Below are positions 16,209-28,400 of a stretch of DNA of 37,500 nt, one piece after another. A program made the translations under genes and the position numbers. Origin of the DNA: Symbiodinium natans. Lineage: Eukaryota; Sar; Dinophyceae; Suessiales; Symbiodiniaceae. How positions within the stretch are numbered: position 1 is the first letter of the stretch; each line of letters starts with the position of its first letter. A model generated the notes under the pieces. The model worked only from the letters and a program-made list of their open reading frames with translations, was not told where the DNA came from and made no database searches. The DNA lies in NCBI GenBank assembly GCA_905221605.1, contig CAJNDS010002819.1, positions 1-37,500 of the forward strand. The letters are read 5' to 3'.

Positions 16209-19200
16209 ACGGTCGCTGAGGCAAACCTGCGGTAAGCCCATGTTCAGTTTTCGATGAATACCATTGTGCAAAGGCAGCGCCAGTCGAGACCATTTTCCGA
16301 AAGGATGAAGCGCGAGCACGTACGTGATGAACCTAGGAATTCGTCATGGTGTTCCATGGTAACCGCAAACCATCTGGAATGCGTAAGCTGGAGCTTGTAG
16401 AACAGACAAAAAAATCCGTGACTGGCCTTTTACTTGTCATTTTGCGTACGGCGCAAATCGCCAAGCCTAAGGTCATCAAGATTTTTTGGGACGCGGCAAG
16501 CCTGCCGATGAGGTTACAGGGTCGTCGATTGGCGCTAGCTGCATGAACCGTGCTTTTTCAGTAGGGTCGATTCTGGCACTTGCGCTGTCCAGACCTGCTA
16601 AGCTTGGCCTTTGTTGATCCCCGTCCATTTGGGGCTCGAGCCGATTTAAAAGGATGGAATGGGCAAATACTGCGCCTCTCAAGTGGATCAGGTTTATGAC
16701 AAAAACCGTGTACTGCATACACTACATGATGTACGTACGACTGTTGCTGCAGCACTGTATCGAAAACATCACAATGCAGCATCAAATTTGTGCTCAGAGA
16801 AATGTAGTCTTCCAATTCATGATTCGAAGTCAATGTTGATTGATGCTTCGGTATCTACTGCCAGATCCACTTTTGAGGGCGATCAGTGCTCAACGGGTGC
16901 ATCGCGCATTTGTTCCTGTGACAGGAGTCCACGCATCTCGTTGATTATGAATCCAGGGTACTCCTCGTGTCCTGAGGGTACAATGTTTGTGCACACAACG
17001 GGCCTATGTAACTATGCGTAATGCAATACCGGACACGGTTGACTTGTCAGATTGCTGTCACCAGGCATGGTGAGATTTCAGGTCATGTTGTGACTGCCCT
17101 TGAAGGCCAAAAACGTTTGCGGCCTGTGAAGAAGTTTTGCGGCCTCCTGCACGTGTGAGGATGGCGACTGGTTTCGGCTTGGCCGGCATGCTGTTGGCAC
17201 AAAGGCCTGTGTTGATCACGTTCTGAAGTCTAGAATGCACGCCGCATGTTCTTCTTGTGCTTGGTTTCAGCCACGATAAGACCTTGAGCTGTGGAGCTCA
17301 AATTGCAGCAACGCCATCCAAGGGGTGTGTTGTCGTACAAGAAGATGCCCAAGGAGTCCAAGGAGTCCAAGGCAAAGTGCCCAGAGTGTTCATGGCAAGG
17401 GAGAGTGTAACAAGAAGCATGCTAAGCCTGTCAGACATCACTTATCTCGGCGCAGAGTTCATATCCTCACAAAGCTTCATATGTCAGCAAGGAGCCCGCC
17501 GAAGTGTAAAACCTGCAAGCACTCTGCATGAGCACTCTGCAAGGGCACTCTGCAAGAGCCACTGCGGTTTTTCAAACACCGCCTACTCGGCCTTGAGATG
17601 CAAGGTCCCGTCATCTCAGAGCGCAACAGTTGCCCCTTGCAGGATCGCCAATTGTCGTCTTCAACAGAGACAACAGCCGCGCCGATGAGCAGGCTCGGAG
17701 CAGGGCACGCATTTTTCTGACTGTGACACCTTTTGCCCGTTCTTGGTTAAAAGTGATCCCATGCCCCGTACTGGCGGTGCTTGTGTCATGTGCAACTGAG
17801 CTGCAACAGCCCGAACTTCTTAAGCGTCACAGCATGTAACCGAAAGTCGCAGGAATGTGACCGAGGATGGCTCGCCAGCTGTTCAGGAGGAGCCCGTGAG
17901 ATTTCTTATTCTTTGCACTGCGACAGGGTTCTCAGTGCAAGCTTGTGCAAGCAAGTGAAGGGAAAGGACTGAAACAACAACTAATTTAGAACATATTGCA
18001 GCAGAGTGCACGTGCTTGGGTTCGAGCTCTCCACATGGCAAAGTTCGGGCAACCTTTGGGCGGTAGCCCCAGTAGCCCCATGCACTTGGGGCCGGGACGC
18101 TGTGGCCTGAGGTTTCACAAATCCCTTCGTTTTAGGATACTTGATCCCTCTAGAGAAGGCTGAAAGGCTTTGTTTCTTGCTTTGGTTTTTGTGTTTTCTG
18201 CAAGGACCTGTTCTCTGAAGAAAACTTCACGTCGACCATGTCAGAGGCGCCAGCAGCTCTCGTAGGGCTCAAGGTCCAAGGTGCCCTGTTGGGAGATGGG
18301 CCCAGATGACGTTGACAACTAGATTGGTGTCCCGGGATCTTCCAGACATTGCCAATCCGATCACATCTGGGACCAGAATGAAGCAGGAACTCCCAAAGGA
18401 AAGATACATGCTGTTGAGCCTGCCTTCAAATCTAGAAGAGTCTGAAAATACAAGGTGATGGAATTTCAGAGGACCGGCTGCGAGATGGAGCATGGGCTTG
18501 TTTCAGAAGAGCCTTCCCAACTTCTTGCGGCGTGAGTTCAGTTCGTTCACCACACTCAAAGGCTGTGGCCAGGCAGATGATTGTACTGCATCGTTGAGAG
18601 TCAGTTCTACAGACGCTTCTGAGAGCAGATTGTTTTAGAAACAGTAGTAGCAGGAATAGAGGCTGGAATGACTGGAGTGCGGGAGTATCGGAGGAAGTCG
18701 AGGTGTTTAGCTCGCCAGAAACTCATCAAAGGGTATTCATAAATGAAGAGGACCTGGTGTGTCGAAGCTTGCAGGACTCCCTACGAGGATGCTCTGACAA
18801 CCCTGCCGCCCTGGGACTCTGGACGGTGCCTGGGCTGAATCAGGAGGACTTTGTGGGCCAGGCTAAGGGCAAGGCTGTCAAAGCCAGCGAGGGGATTGCG
18901 TACCAGGTGACCGCGCTTCTGCCTACTATTCGTTACTCGGGAAGAAAGTCCCTGCCACGTGCAGTCACTCCAGACTTTGAGGCGGCAAGGTGAGCGGGTG
19001 TTTTTTGCAAGGCCTCCCCCTCACATCAACATCTTGTCGCTTCTGCAGCAGAAACTAGGAGAGATGATGTATCAGGCGACATTCTATCTTCCTTGTAAGG
19101 CGGAATATTCGGCGTTGCTTCTCAGCATTCCATGTTTTGGTGGGAACGGACATCATTTCTTGACCATGTAGCGGCCTGGCAGTTAGTTGTCTGCCTGTAT

Positions 19201-21880
19201 CGTGTGGATACTTCTGAAGAAACACATGGCTTTGTCTGGGTATAGGAGCTGCGGAATGAGCACGTGGCAACGCGCCGCATGAAGCGTGGGAGCACGCCTC
19301 GTGTCGTGCAAGAGATTGCAGCGTGGCGTGTGGGAGCTCGCTGCGGGCTATGTGTGTGGCCTGCAGGCAGCAGGCGGCTGCGCCGCGTGAGACGCGAGAA
19401 AAGATGGGGGGTGACGACGTCTTCGCAGCTTCCGGTTTCTCAGTGCGTGCCTTCCTACGGTCCTGGCTCTCCCCTGTCTCGCAAATCGGACTGCACATCG
19501 GGTGAACATTGGCAAATATAGTAGGTATGTCTTCCTACAGAAGACCATGTTCCTGGCAATGTGCTTCCTTCGCCAAGTCGCGGGAAGAAGCGCCAGCCAA
19601 TGTTGGATAATATGCCCCAAGCCCACCTTGCTTGCCTCCAACAACAAAAGGAGCATCTCCGGTTCAGGTACAAGATGCTTCATGTGCTCCGAGCCGCGTC
19701 GCCGAGTTGGTTGAGCCACTTGGATGTTTCACATTGTTTCACCAAGACTCCAACTTTCATGGGGGCACATTGGACTCACTCTCCTTTCCCGCTTCCCTGA
19801 ACTCATACCTACGAATGTGCAGGCCAAATTGAGATCCATTTCGACAGCTGGGACAAGAGGCCTGATTTTTGGTGTTGCTCAAGTCTGTTTCGCAACTGCA
19901 TACGGCTGATGTCATGTCTGTCAGGGCCGTCCCGGTGAAGCGCTTCACTCCGCAGTGGCCGTGGCCCAAGCTGGGAGCTTTTGGCGCTTAAGCGCAACGC
20001 AAGCTCAGCAATGCCCTCCCCCGCAACCTGGATCAACTTGGGTTTCTGTTTGCCTCGTCAGAAGGGTGACAGGAGGTGCAGGAACAGCTTTGTGAGCTCT
20101 GAGGGTCGGAGGGTCTCAGGGTCTTGCTGAGAAAGGCAGTATCAGGCAGCAATGTGCACAATGGGCCTGAGCACCTCCAGCATAGGGCACAGGTTTGCAG
20201 GTGCGGATAAAAGTTTGCAGGTTCCAAGCGCAATCGGAGACGGTCTCGACTCTGAAGGCACTGGGCAGTGGGGCTAAAACGGCTAAAGCGGTCAAAACAA
20301 CTCCCAACAACGCTTACTGTAGGTCTCTCTGGTTCCACTTCCAATGTTGCTGGGTGCGATTTTCGGTGATGTTGTTGGTGCTGCAGGTTCAACACAGGAA
20401 CGGCATTTTTGACCTTGTCAAACTGCGAGTATCCCTGGTGCATGTTTGTGCTGCCTGACGCATGTCGTCTCGCTCCGACTGGCTGGTTGCTCGAATCGCG
20501 TTCCATCTGCCGCTGGGTAACCGGGTTAAAAGTTGGAACAGGCAAAGATGATCGAAGAAGCTGCGAGAAAGTCCAGAACTGGTCTCGGAGAAACTCCTAA
20601 GATGCACCAATAGCCGCGATGTGGGTCATCCATGCAAGCACCTGGTATTTCGATAACCATTCCGCTCGTTTTAGTTCCACGCCAGGCCTAGAGCAAAAAA
20701 AGGTGAATCGAAATCACAAGTGCGTCAAGCTTCCGGAGTCAGACTTCATATGAATAAGGCAATATAGAGAGAAATCAATTGCCCTACCTCTTCCGATTCG
20801 GAGATGTAGCTGAGACGTTGCAGTGCAAACGATTTCGCTGCTGCTGGGCTGTGGATAGCTTCCAGGAGCTTTGTGAAAGATTACACGGCTTAAGAAGAGT
20901 ACCCCGAAATGCTCTTCGCAGTGATCCTTTCTGGGGGTCTGTTTGTCGGGTGCCGGAAGCGCGACTTTGGTGTCAGGGCCCCGGTGTTGAGGACCTTGGT
21001 CCTCGTTATATCTCCAGGATGTCCTGAAGGGGGGGGACCATGGGATCCCCGTCCAAGCCGGCATACCGTCCCCGGGCAATGTAACCAGGGCAGGAGGCTT
21101 GTTTTCGCGCATGTCCCAATGTGGTCAGTTGTTACACGTGGTCACTGCCTCAGCAAACCTCTCAACCCAATGTCGTTTGAAGCCACGCGTTGCAACCGCA
21201 AGACTCTATGGTCCAGCTTGAGCCTGGCTCAAGCCTAGCCTACTCAAGCCTAGCTTGCCTGGCTTGCCTTGGACACAGGACATCCTGATGCTTGAGCGCG
21301 CTGGTGGCGTCATCCTCAAGGGCTGCGGCACTGCAGAGGGTGTTCTGATCAGAGAGAGTGCCACAGCATGCAGCAGGCCTTAAAACTCAAGCAGCTCAGA
21401 TGCCAAGAGATTTCTGCTTCCATGATCCTCACTATGCCACTATGCATTTGCCGTCATCTGCCCTCTGGGACCGAATGCGTGGGCCATTGCCGAGGAGTCG
21501 CGCCTGGCTGCGCGGCTGACACGTGGCGCTCGGGTGCCTACAAGGCATCCCCGCTGGAGAGTTGACGATGGTTCGACAGAATCTCGTATCTTGATCTGAG
21601 AAACAAATGTCGTTCAACAGGCTTACATCATCTTACTTCCAATTCAGAGTGCCTTCTGCCCAGTTTTGTCCTATCTGGAAAGGACGACCCCAGTGGGGCG
21701 GTGTTGCTGGTCTGCGATGAGGCAGGGACGAGAGTTCAGTGCAGATGCCATGATCGGAGTGTGTCCGTGTAGTGGGCAGTGTAATCTGCTACCTGTGCGG
21801 ACTTGATCATGTTGAGTCATGCTCTGAACCATGGTTGATAAATCAGAGATCAGTCTGGCTTGAGATTCCGGAAGGTCCAT
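16209..21880. other. Gene-poor stretch with small repeats
   Basis: I recognise no protein family or RNA gene. Small internal repeats are CAAGGAGTC (17350-17373, about 2.5 copies), a 14-base GCACTCTGCAAGAG-like unit (17519-17560, three copies) and CAAGCCTAGC-like units (21215-21255). A plus-strand frame at 18703-18993 (96 codons) looks slightly protein-like but has no motif. Around 17370-17530 a Cys/His-rich string spread over two frames (KCPECSW, KKHAKPVRHH, KCKTC) could be a decayed zinc-binding protein. This is weak. Confidence 0.4.
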
Positions 21881-22506
21881 AGATGGCATAGGGATCAGTA
21901 TTTGTAGTCAGTTGATTAATTCTGCTATGTTTATTCTTTGCATCACCCGACAAAACCAAGACAACGTGTCAGGCTCTTCGCTGCTTATTGGAGGGGGGAA
22001 TCCCAAGTATATATTGGATGCACTATATTTTTTTATCAAGAAAGTTCACATCTTAAGTTTGGTCATTAGGCTTTACATTCAGTATAACCACTAAAGCCAG
22101 CATTCATGTTTTTTTAGTTTTGGAGAAAGCATAACATAGCTAAGACATACGAGGCAGCAGGCTTTGCTTGTTGTGGGAGAAGAAAACGTCTGAAACTGGC
22201 AATTTTTGCATCACAAGCGCTTTAGAACAGGACGCTGCGAAGGGTATAGTTTCATTAAATTCTGAGTTCTCATAATTATTTTCCTGTTTGCGTATAATCT
22301 AGAGAAGTGACCATATAGAAACGACTGAATCCGACAACGGATTCCGGGTAAGAAAGCAAGTCCTCAGATTAAGTCTGGGGTACCCAGGCTCCAGACTCCA
22401 GATTTCCAGAGTGAATCTGGAGCAGATCACAGACTCCAGATTGTGGAGTCCAGGGTCCCGGTGCTCCAGATTCATTCTCATCCAACCGAAGCCAAATGTG
22501 TGGATC
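21881..22506. other. AT-richer stretch ending in clustered CTCCAGA motifs
   Basis: Base composition is visibly more AT-rich from about 21900 to 22320 than on either side. From 22385 to 22475 the motif CTCCAGA and its complement TCTGGAG occur repeatedly in both orientations, so the strand can fold back on itself. No coding region is recognised. Confidence 0.5.
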
Positions 22507-22525
22507 GGGGGGGGGGGGGGGGGGG
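22507..22525. repeat. G19 homopolymer
   Basis: Nineteen consecutive G immediately before the CA/TA tract. The length may be inaccurate because homopolymers of this size are hard to sequence. Confidence 0.9.
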
Positions 22526-22974
22526 TGCGCATACGCATACGCATATGTATGTGTATATACATATACATATACACATCATATACACACACATACACACATA
22601 TACGCACATATACACGCATATACACACACACACACATACACACATATACGCACATATACACACATATACACACATAGACACACACACACACACATGCACA
22701 CATATACACACATTTTCACATATACACATATACACATACACACACATTCAGATTTACATATATAAGCATATACACATATTCACAAAAAGTGTATACACAT
22801 ATATACATATATACATATATACATATATACATATATACTATACATATATACATATATACATATATACATATATACATATATACATATATACATATATACA
22901 TAATACATATATCATACATGTATACATGTATATTACATATATATATACATATATAACATATATATGTATACATA

Positions 22975-23051
<77 letters not shown>
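22526..23051. repeat. Long (CA)n/(TA)n compound microsatellite
   Basis: More than 500 bases, mostly alternating purine-pyrimidine. The first half is ACACATATAC-type and the second half is ATATACAT-type, ending in nearly pure AT. Frames across it read as Tyr-Ile-His repeats and are not proteins. Confidence 0.97.
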
Positions 23052-25160
23052 GTTTTTCTGGCATGCGTGTTCTTTGTGCTTGGACGTAGCGGCAGCCTGT
23101 TTTCAGGATCTTGGTGACAACCTTTTCGACTGCTGCGAGACACTGCCCAACCCAGGGAGCGCCCGCGAGGCCGAGGCACTGACAATCTTGAGGCCAGGGG
23201 CGAGCTGCCAGCTTCGCTTGACCAAAATCTGTCCATTCTGCCAAAGCTGTCAAAAAGGTCCCTCATCAAAGCCACTTTGGACTTGGATTCCCTGGGCTTG
23301 GTGCCACTCGGATTTCAGAATCAAGGGCTTGCGAAAGGCACTGCTCAGGATGCTGAGTACTCTTGAAACAAGGTGCAAGTGACCCCGCCTATCAAGGGCC
23401 CACCATGGCAAAGTAGCACTCCATCCGTAGGCCATGGCACACATGCCACCCATGCCACTCCTGAAGTTTCAGGCACGGACGCATTCGGGCCGAGAACACA
23501 TGGCTGCAACACCTGCCGAACGGGGACTGCAAGGCTGGGGATGTCGCTGGGGTTCCCCTGCTGGTCATCCTTTGCTGTAAGTTGGGAAGCCTCGATGCCT
23601 GTCGCGATGCCGTCATGTGCTGTCTCTGTGGAGCTGTGTAGCAATGCCGGAGGTCTTGCTGTCTGACTTTGGGGAGTCGCGCACTCTGGACGACAAAGGC
23701 AGACCGAGAGCGCCCTGCAGTTGCAAAGGGGTATGTTCCTCGAGTTTTTGTTTATGAGGGCAGGTCTTCGGTATTCGCCGCTTCTGGGATTCTGGGGAAT
23801 GCTGCCCCTTGCCACATACGCCACGCAAACGGCTACCTGCCAAGCACCGTCCAGGCCGAGATGCCATGTTCCTGGCGCCGGAATTGGTGGATGGCCCACC
23901 GAAGCCCACACACGCAGGGGCAGCGAGACATCGAAGTCAAGCTTTTCTTCTTGAAGCCCAAAAATAAGATTCTTTCTTTGGGGGGTAGTAGACGGGCTCA
24001 AAAGGCTGTGGATGGCTGTGGTCTCACAGCCGTGAGGAGGAGGGTCAAGGCTCTGGTGTGCGGTTTTGACAGAGCAGGACTTGGGAGTGATGTTTCTCTC
24101 CGAACTCCCTCAAAGCTTGCTTGAGGAGCTTCGCCTTCTAAGGATCTATTCTCATGTGGCGTTTTGGGCTACGCCTTGGCCATGGGCCGGTATCCATGGC
24201 CTCCTGTCATGCCAAAGTGGGCTTGGGGAATCTTGGGGACAAGTCTTGTCGTGATCGGTTCTCAGGCGAGAAAAAATCTCTTGTTTTCTCGGAGCCTGCT
24301 TGCACTGTCGAGTTTCCATTCTGTGCATTGTGATACATCGGTGCAACATCCTGCAACATCGCGCAGCCCAACACAGGCCAAAGAAAGATCACCCTGAACG
24401 GGCCCCTGAACCCTTTGGATGCATTCTCTAAAGTCCTGGGTCGGGTGGTGTTCGTTCTGGACTGAGGTTCAGCACTCGGCGTGCACCTCAGGTCTTCAAA
24501 GTCTTCAAGACGATGGGGGGGGGGCCTTGTCTGTGCGGGAAATCCTTCAGATTGGTTGTCGGAATCAAAACACTTCTCACTCGGGCGGGGGCGGGGGGGG
24601 GGGTCTTGTTTTTCATCAGATCTTCTTTGTCTAGCGCAGTCCCTCAGCATCAAGCGCCGAGGCCCGGAGAGTGCAAGGCTTTCTCCTATGCCAGAAGCCA
24701 CGGGGTGCAACTTGGTCTCGGAAAGAGCCATGGATTCCTCGAAGAAAAGGAGCAGCACATTTCTTGGTGCTCTCCTTGGTGGTTTTGTCCCTCCATGCAT
24801 CTCTCAAGGCGAAGCTTGCTGAAAGACCGCCGCTGTCCAGCTTCCAAGGCAGGGCTGCCACAGTGCCTCCACGCCATGTGCACCTTTCTTGGAGCCAAGT
24901 GCCGCTGTACCGCTGTGCCGCTGTGCCGCTACTGCCTCAGGAAGGTCGAATGTCGCCGGAGTACAAGGCAACCGTTGCAACCACTGACCAGTGATGCCAC
25001 TTTGTCACACGGTACGACCCGGCGGTGCAGTCTGCCTGAGTGCAGACACATGGACTGTCAGCGGTAGCTCGGAACGATCTAAACAGGAGATCCTTGGATG
25101 TCTTCTCGAAGTGGATCCCGGCACCTTGTCCAGCTTGGCCCAAATTTGTCCAAGCATCAA
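23052..25160. other. No recognisable gene; G runs and a 9-bp repeat
   Basis: Several overlapping frames of 100-220 codons occur on both strands, including 23345-24001 minus, but none has a recognisable motif. G10 at 24515-24524 and G11 at 24593-24603 are present. A CCGCTGTG-type 9-bp repeat lies at 24901-24931. Confidence 0.45.
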
Positions 25161-25440
25161 TTTTCCTCCCCCCTCCCCCCCTCCCCCCCCCCTCCCCCCC
25201 CCTCCCCCCTCCCCCCCTCCCTCCCCCCTCCCCCCTCCCCCCCTCCCCCCCTCCCCCCTCCCCCTCCCCCCTCCCCCCCTCCCCCCCTCCCCCCCCTCCC
25301 CCCCTCCCCCCCTCCCCCCCTCCCCCCCCTCCCCCCACTCCCCCCCCCCCTCCCCCCCCCTCCCCCCCTCCCCCCCTCCCCCCTCCTCCCCCCCCCCCCT
25401 CCCCCCCTCCCCCCCTCCTCCCCCCTCCCCCCCTCCCCTG
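25161..25440. repeat. C-rich minisatellite, (C5-9 T)n
   Basis: About 280 bases made of C runs separated by single T, with one CCACTCC variant. The minus strand is runs of G separated by A. The Pro/Leu/Ser frames on the plus strand and the Gly-rich frame on the minus strand are by-products. Confidence 0.97.
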
Positions 25441-28400
25441 CCCTCCTCCTACCCTACTCCTACCCACACCCTGCCACCTACCCTTACCCCTTTCTTCCTA
25501 CAGCGCTCATCAGCCCCTTTCTTCTTGGGGGTCAGCAGCACGGGCGCACAGCCCTTACACTTCGGCCGAAGCTTGCCAAGCCCAGGTATCAGACAACAGA
25601 AGGCAATGTCCATGCAGACGATTCTACCGCGGCAGAGCTCAGAACGAGGGGTTGAAGTCACTTGAAGTCCCTCATTTTCCTCTTTTTTTCCTTTCCATCT
25701 GTTCTTCCCTTCACCAGCTGCACCAGCTGCGCAGCGTGCGCGGTGTGCTCTATCAGCCTGAACATGCAAGACCTGCGCCCAAAAGACTTGCAAGCCTTTT
25801 TGCTAAAGTAGACGCTCCGCAGCTTTTTTCTTTGTTGTTCCGGAGGAAGTGTTGTGCTGTGCCGAGGCTATCGAGACCAAGCCTTCCGAGCAGAGCCCAT
25901 CTCTTCGACTGAGATCAGACGTGTGCGAGGTTCGCCTTTCGAGAGCTACATCTCTGTTGTGCCTTCTGAAGTAAAGTACTCAGCACAGCATCTCTCTCTC
26001 TCTCTCCTCCCTCTTTCTCTTTCTCTCTTTCTCTCTGCATCTTTCTGCGGAAGCCCGGTAGCATCCCTTTCTGGAGGTGTCAGGATGTTCGCCGGGGAAG
26101 GGGTGGGGGGCTTGAATAATTAGCTGGGCTCACTGTAAGTCCTGTGAGCTTCTCTGCTGTCAGGTTGCACGCCTTTGTAAATTTCTTGTCGCCTGAGCGG
26201 GAGCGTTCTGCTCTAATCGTGGGCGGTCTTCATGCAGAGGACCCAGAGGTGATCGCTGCAAAAACATAGATCTCAGCAGGAGTGATCCAACTAGTGCTCA
26301 GTGCTGCTCAGGAGCTTTGGCACGATAGCTTAACATGTCCCATGTTCGCGCCTCTCAAGTCAACATGCAAATCTTTAGAGCTTCGTAGCATGCAGTTTCA
26401 TGTCAGCTCTCATTGCGCGACCTGATGGTGATGGGTTCGTAGCTGCCCTTTTCCATAGTGAAAGGTTCTCAATATGCGCAGCAGCGCCTTTGGGCCTCAG
26501 ATCTTTGGCACAGGGGTCTGATTTCTTTGGAAATCTTGCCCTCAGATCGTTGTCGCGCGGACTTTGCCTTGAAACTGGAGCTGCCCCAGAAAAACTGTGT
26601 GTTCCACTTTTGTCACTCATGGCAGCAGAGACCTGCCCTTTGTTGTGTTTAGCAGGCAAGTAAGATGGGCTGAGTATTGGCGGTATTGGGGCTCGCCGGA
26701 AGCAGACCAGTGATGTTTTCCTTCTCGGTTTGCATCAACCATCAGGGACCTCCGTGTTGGGGACGGTGAAGGGAGCGAGGTGAATGAGGCACCAGGCTTC
26801 CGCAGAGACCGAGGGGAGGCCAACTGTCGCACGCAGGCGGTAGGCATCTGGTGTTATGTTTTACTTGCGGCCAACCTTCCCGTATAACCATCTCAACAAA
26901 ACATGTCCACGAGGTGGCGACATATGCAGGCATCTGCCACCTTGGGGGAGAGGCGTGTTTTTCTTTTGCCCGTGCGGTCGCCCGCTGGGATTACATGTAA
27001 GCCCAGCCTTGGTCGAGGAGGCGGAAGTGAGTGAGTGATTCCTTGGCCCGCGACCGTGCGGAAACGCGCCCTCTGTTTTGTTTGTTTGCCGTGCGGCCGC
27101 GCGGTTCCTTATGAGGCGCCTTCTGGGCATCTTACAGACACGAGCAGTTTGTTTTTTGGTGCTGCGGTCGCGTGTTGCTTTTTCGGTTGCCTGCAGGCAC
27201 GAGCGACCGCAAAGCAAAAACATGCGCTCGACTTTACCGAATGTTTTGATGTGTAGTCGTGGTCTGTTGTTTGACGCGTAAGCGACTGCTCATGCAGCAA
27301 CAAGAAAAAACGCACAGCAAAAACAGCGCTTCGGCCACCTTGGGGCACCAGCATCTTCCACCTCCCATCAAAGCCTCCACCTGGTTAGGCTCAGGTTACA
27401 GGTACTATCAGTGCATGGCGGTGTTTTGCCCTTTCTCGGCCGTGTCTCCCCGGTCACCAGACAGCCAAGACAACCATGTTGCCGCATTGCTGTGCGTCGA
27501 GGTGCCATCTGTTTTGGGCGAGAATTGAACACAAGGATTGGAAGTTCCATGGCAAACGAAAGGCCAACCCCCCTACCTCTCCCATCTCTGCTGAGCCTGC
27601 TAGCCATCTCATCCATCTCACCGCCTGCTCTCCTATGCTCTCCCCCATCGGCGCCATCCGAGGCAGAAACTTAAATTCCAGTTTGTGGCCAGGATGCAGG
27701 CTGAGCTCAAGTACTTTACACTTTGCCGGCCCGTCATGCTGCTACCAGCCACATCTCCCGCCGCACACCTGAAGCTCCACATGCTGATCAGCACTTCACG
27801 AGCTTTCGAGGGGTGCGGACGGTTCGTCTCTTGGAGAAGGTCCAGTCTTGACCGTTCCTGTCGATTCTGCGCTGATGCCGACTGAGAGAGGCGATTTTAA
27901 GAAGCAGCAAAATCCTGCATGTTCTGGTCCGCAGGATCTCTGCAGGCATAGCTCCGATAGCTCCGATCCCATCCATCTTAGCCAGCTTCCCTGCTTGAAC
28001 GATACGAACATCGTTGTTGCCAAAGCATCGCACAAAGTCATGGATGTAGACGACGTCACGGACAACGCACATCGTATGCAAATCCGGAGGCGTGAGCAAC
28101 CTTTTCCGACGCGACCGACACACCAAGCCCGCACACAGCCACCAACAAAGTGACATGTGAACAAACTCCAAGCCCGGTGACTCTGCACTCACGAGAGCTT
28201 GGTAGCTTGGCCCGGGTCCACTCAGTGGCTCGCAGTGCTTGTGTTGAGGTCACAGCCCCGTTGTTGGTTCTTTGGTGCTGGGATACATTGGATTTCGGGT
28301 CATGGCTTGGGTAGTGAGCTCTTACCGAGTGGTCGGCTAGAGTCTGTGTCAGGTATGAACAAATGAAGGTAACGAAGCTAGCGGGGTCCGTAGTCGAAGG

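Noticed and set aside
17320-17540. Possible C2H2 or zinc-ribbon protein (KCPECSW, KKHAKPVRHH)
   Set aside because: The Cys and His pairs lie in different frames separated by stops, and spacing fits no finger class well.
18010-18030. Possible tRNA B box (GGTTCGAGCTC)
   Set aside because: The final CC of the B box is missing, and no A box or foldable arms are found upstream.
22411-23275. His/Thr/Tyr/Ile frames of up to 224 codons
   Set aside because: Translations of the CA/TA tract. Open only because the repeat lacks stops.
23345-24001. 218-codon minus-strand frame
   Set aside because: No motif, overlapped by equally long frames on the other strand, and no conserved-looking segment.
24937-25912. 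Pro-rich (up to 290 codons) and Gly-rich frames
   Set aside because: Translations of the C-run minisatellite, with no independent motif before or after it.
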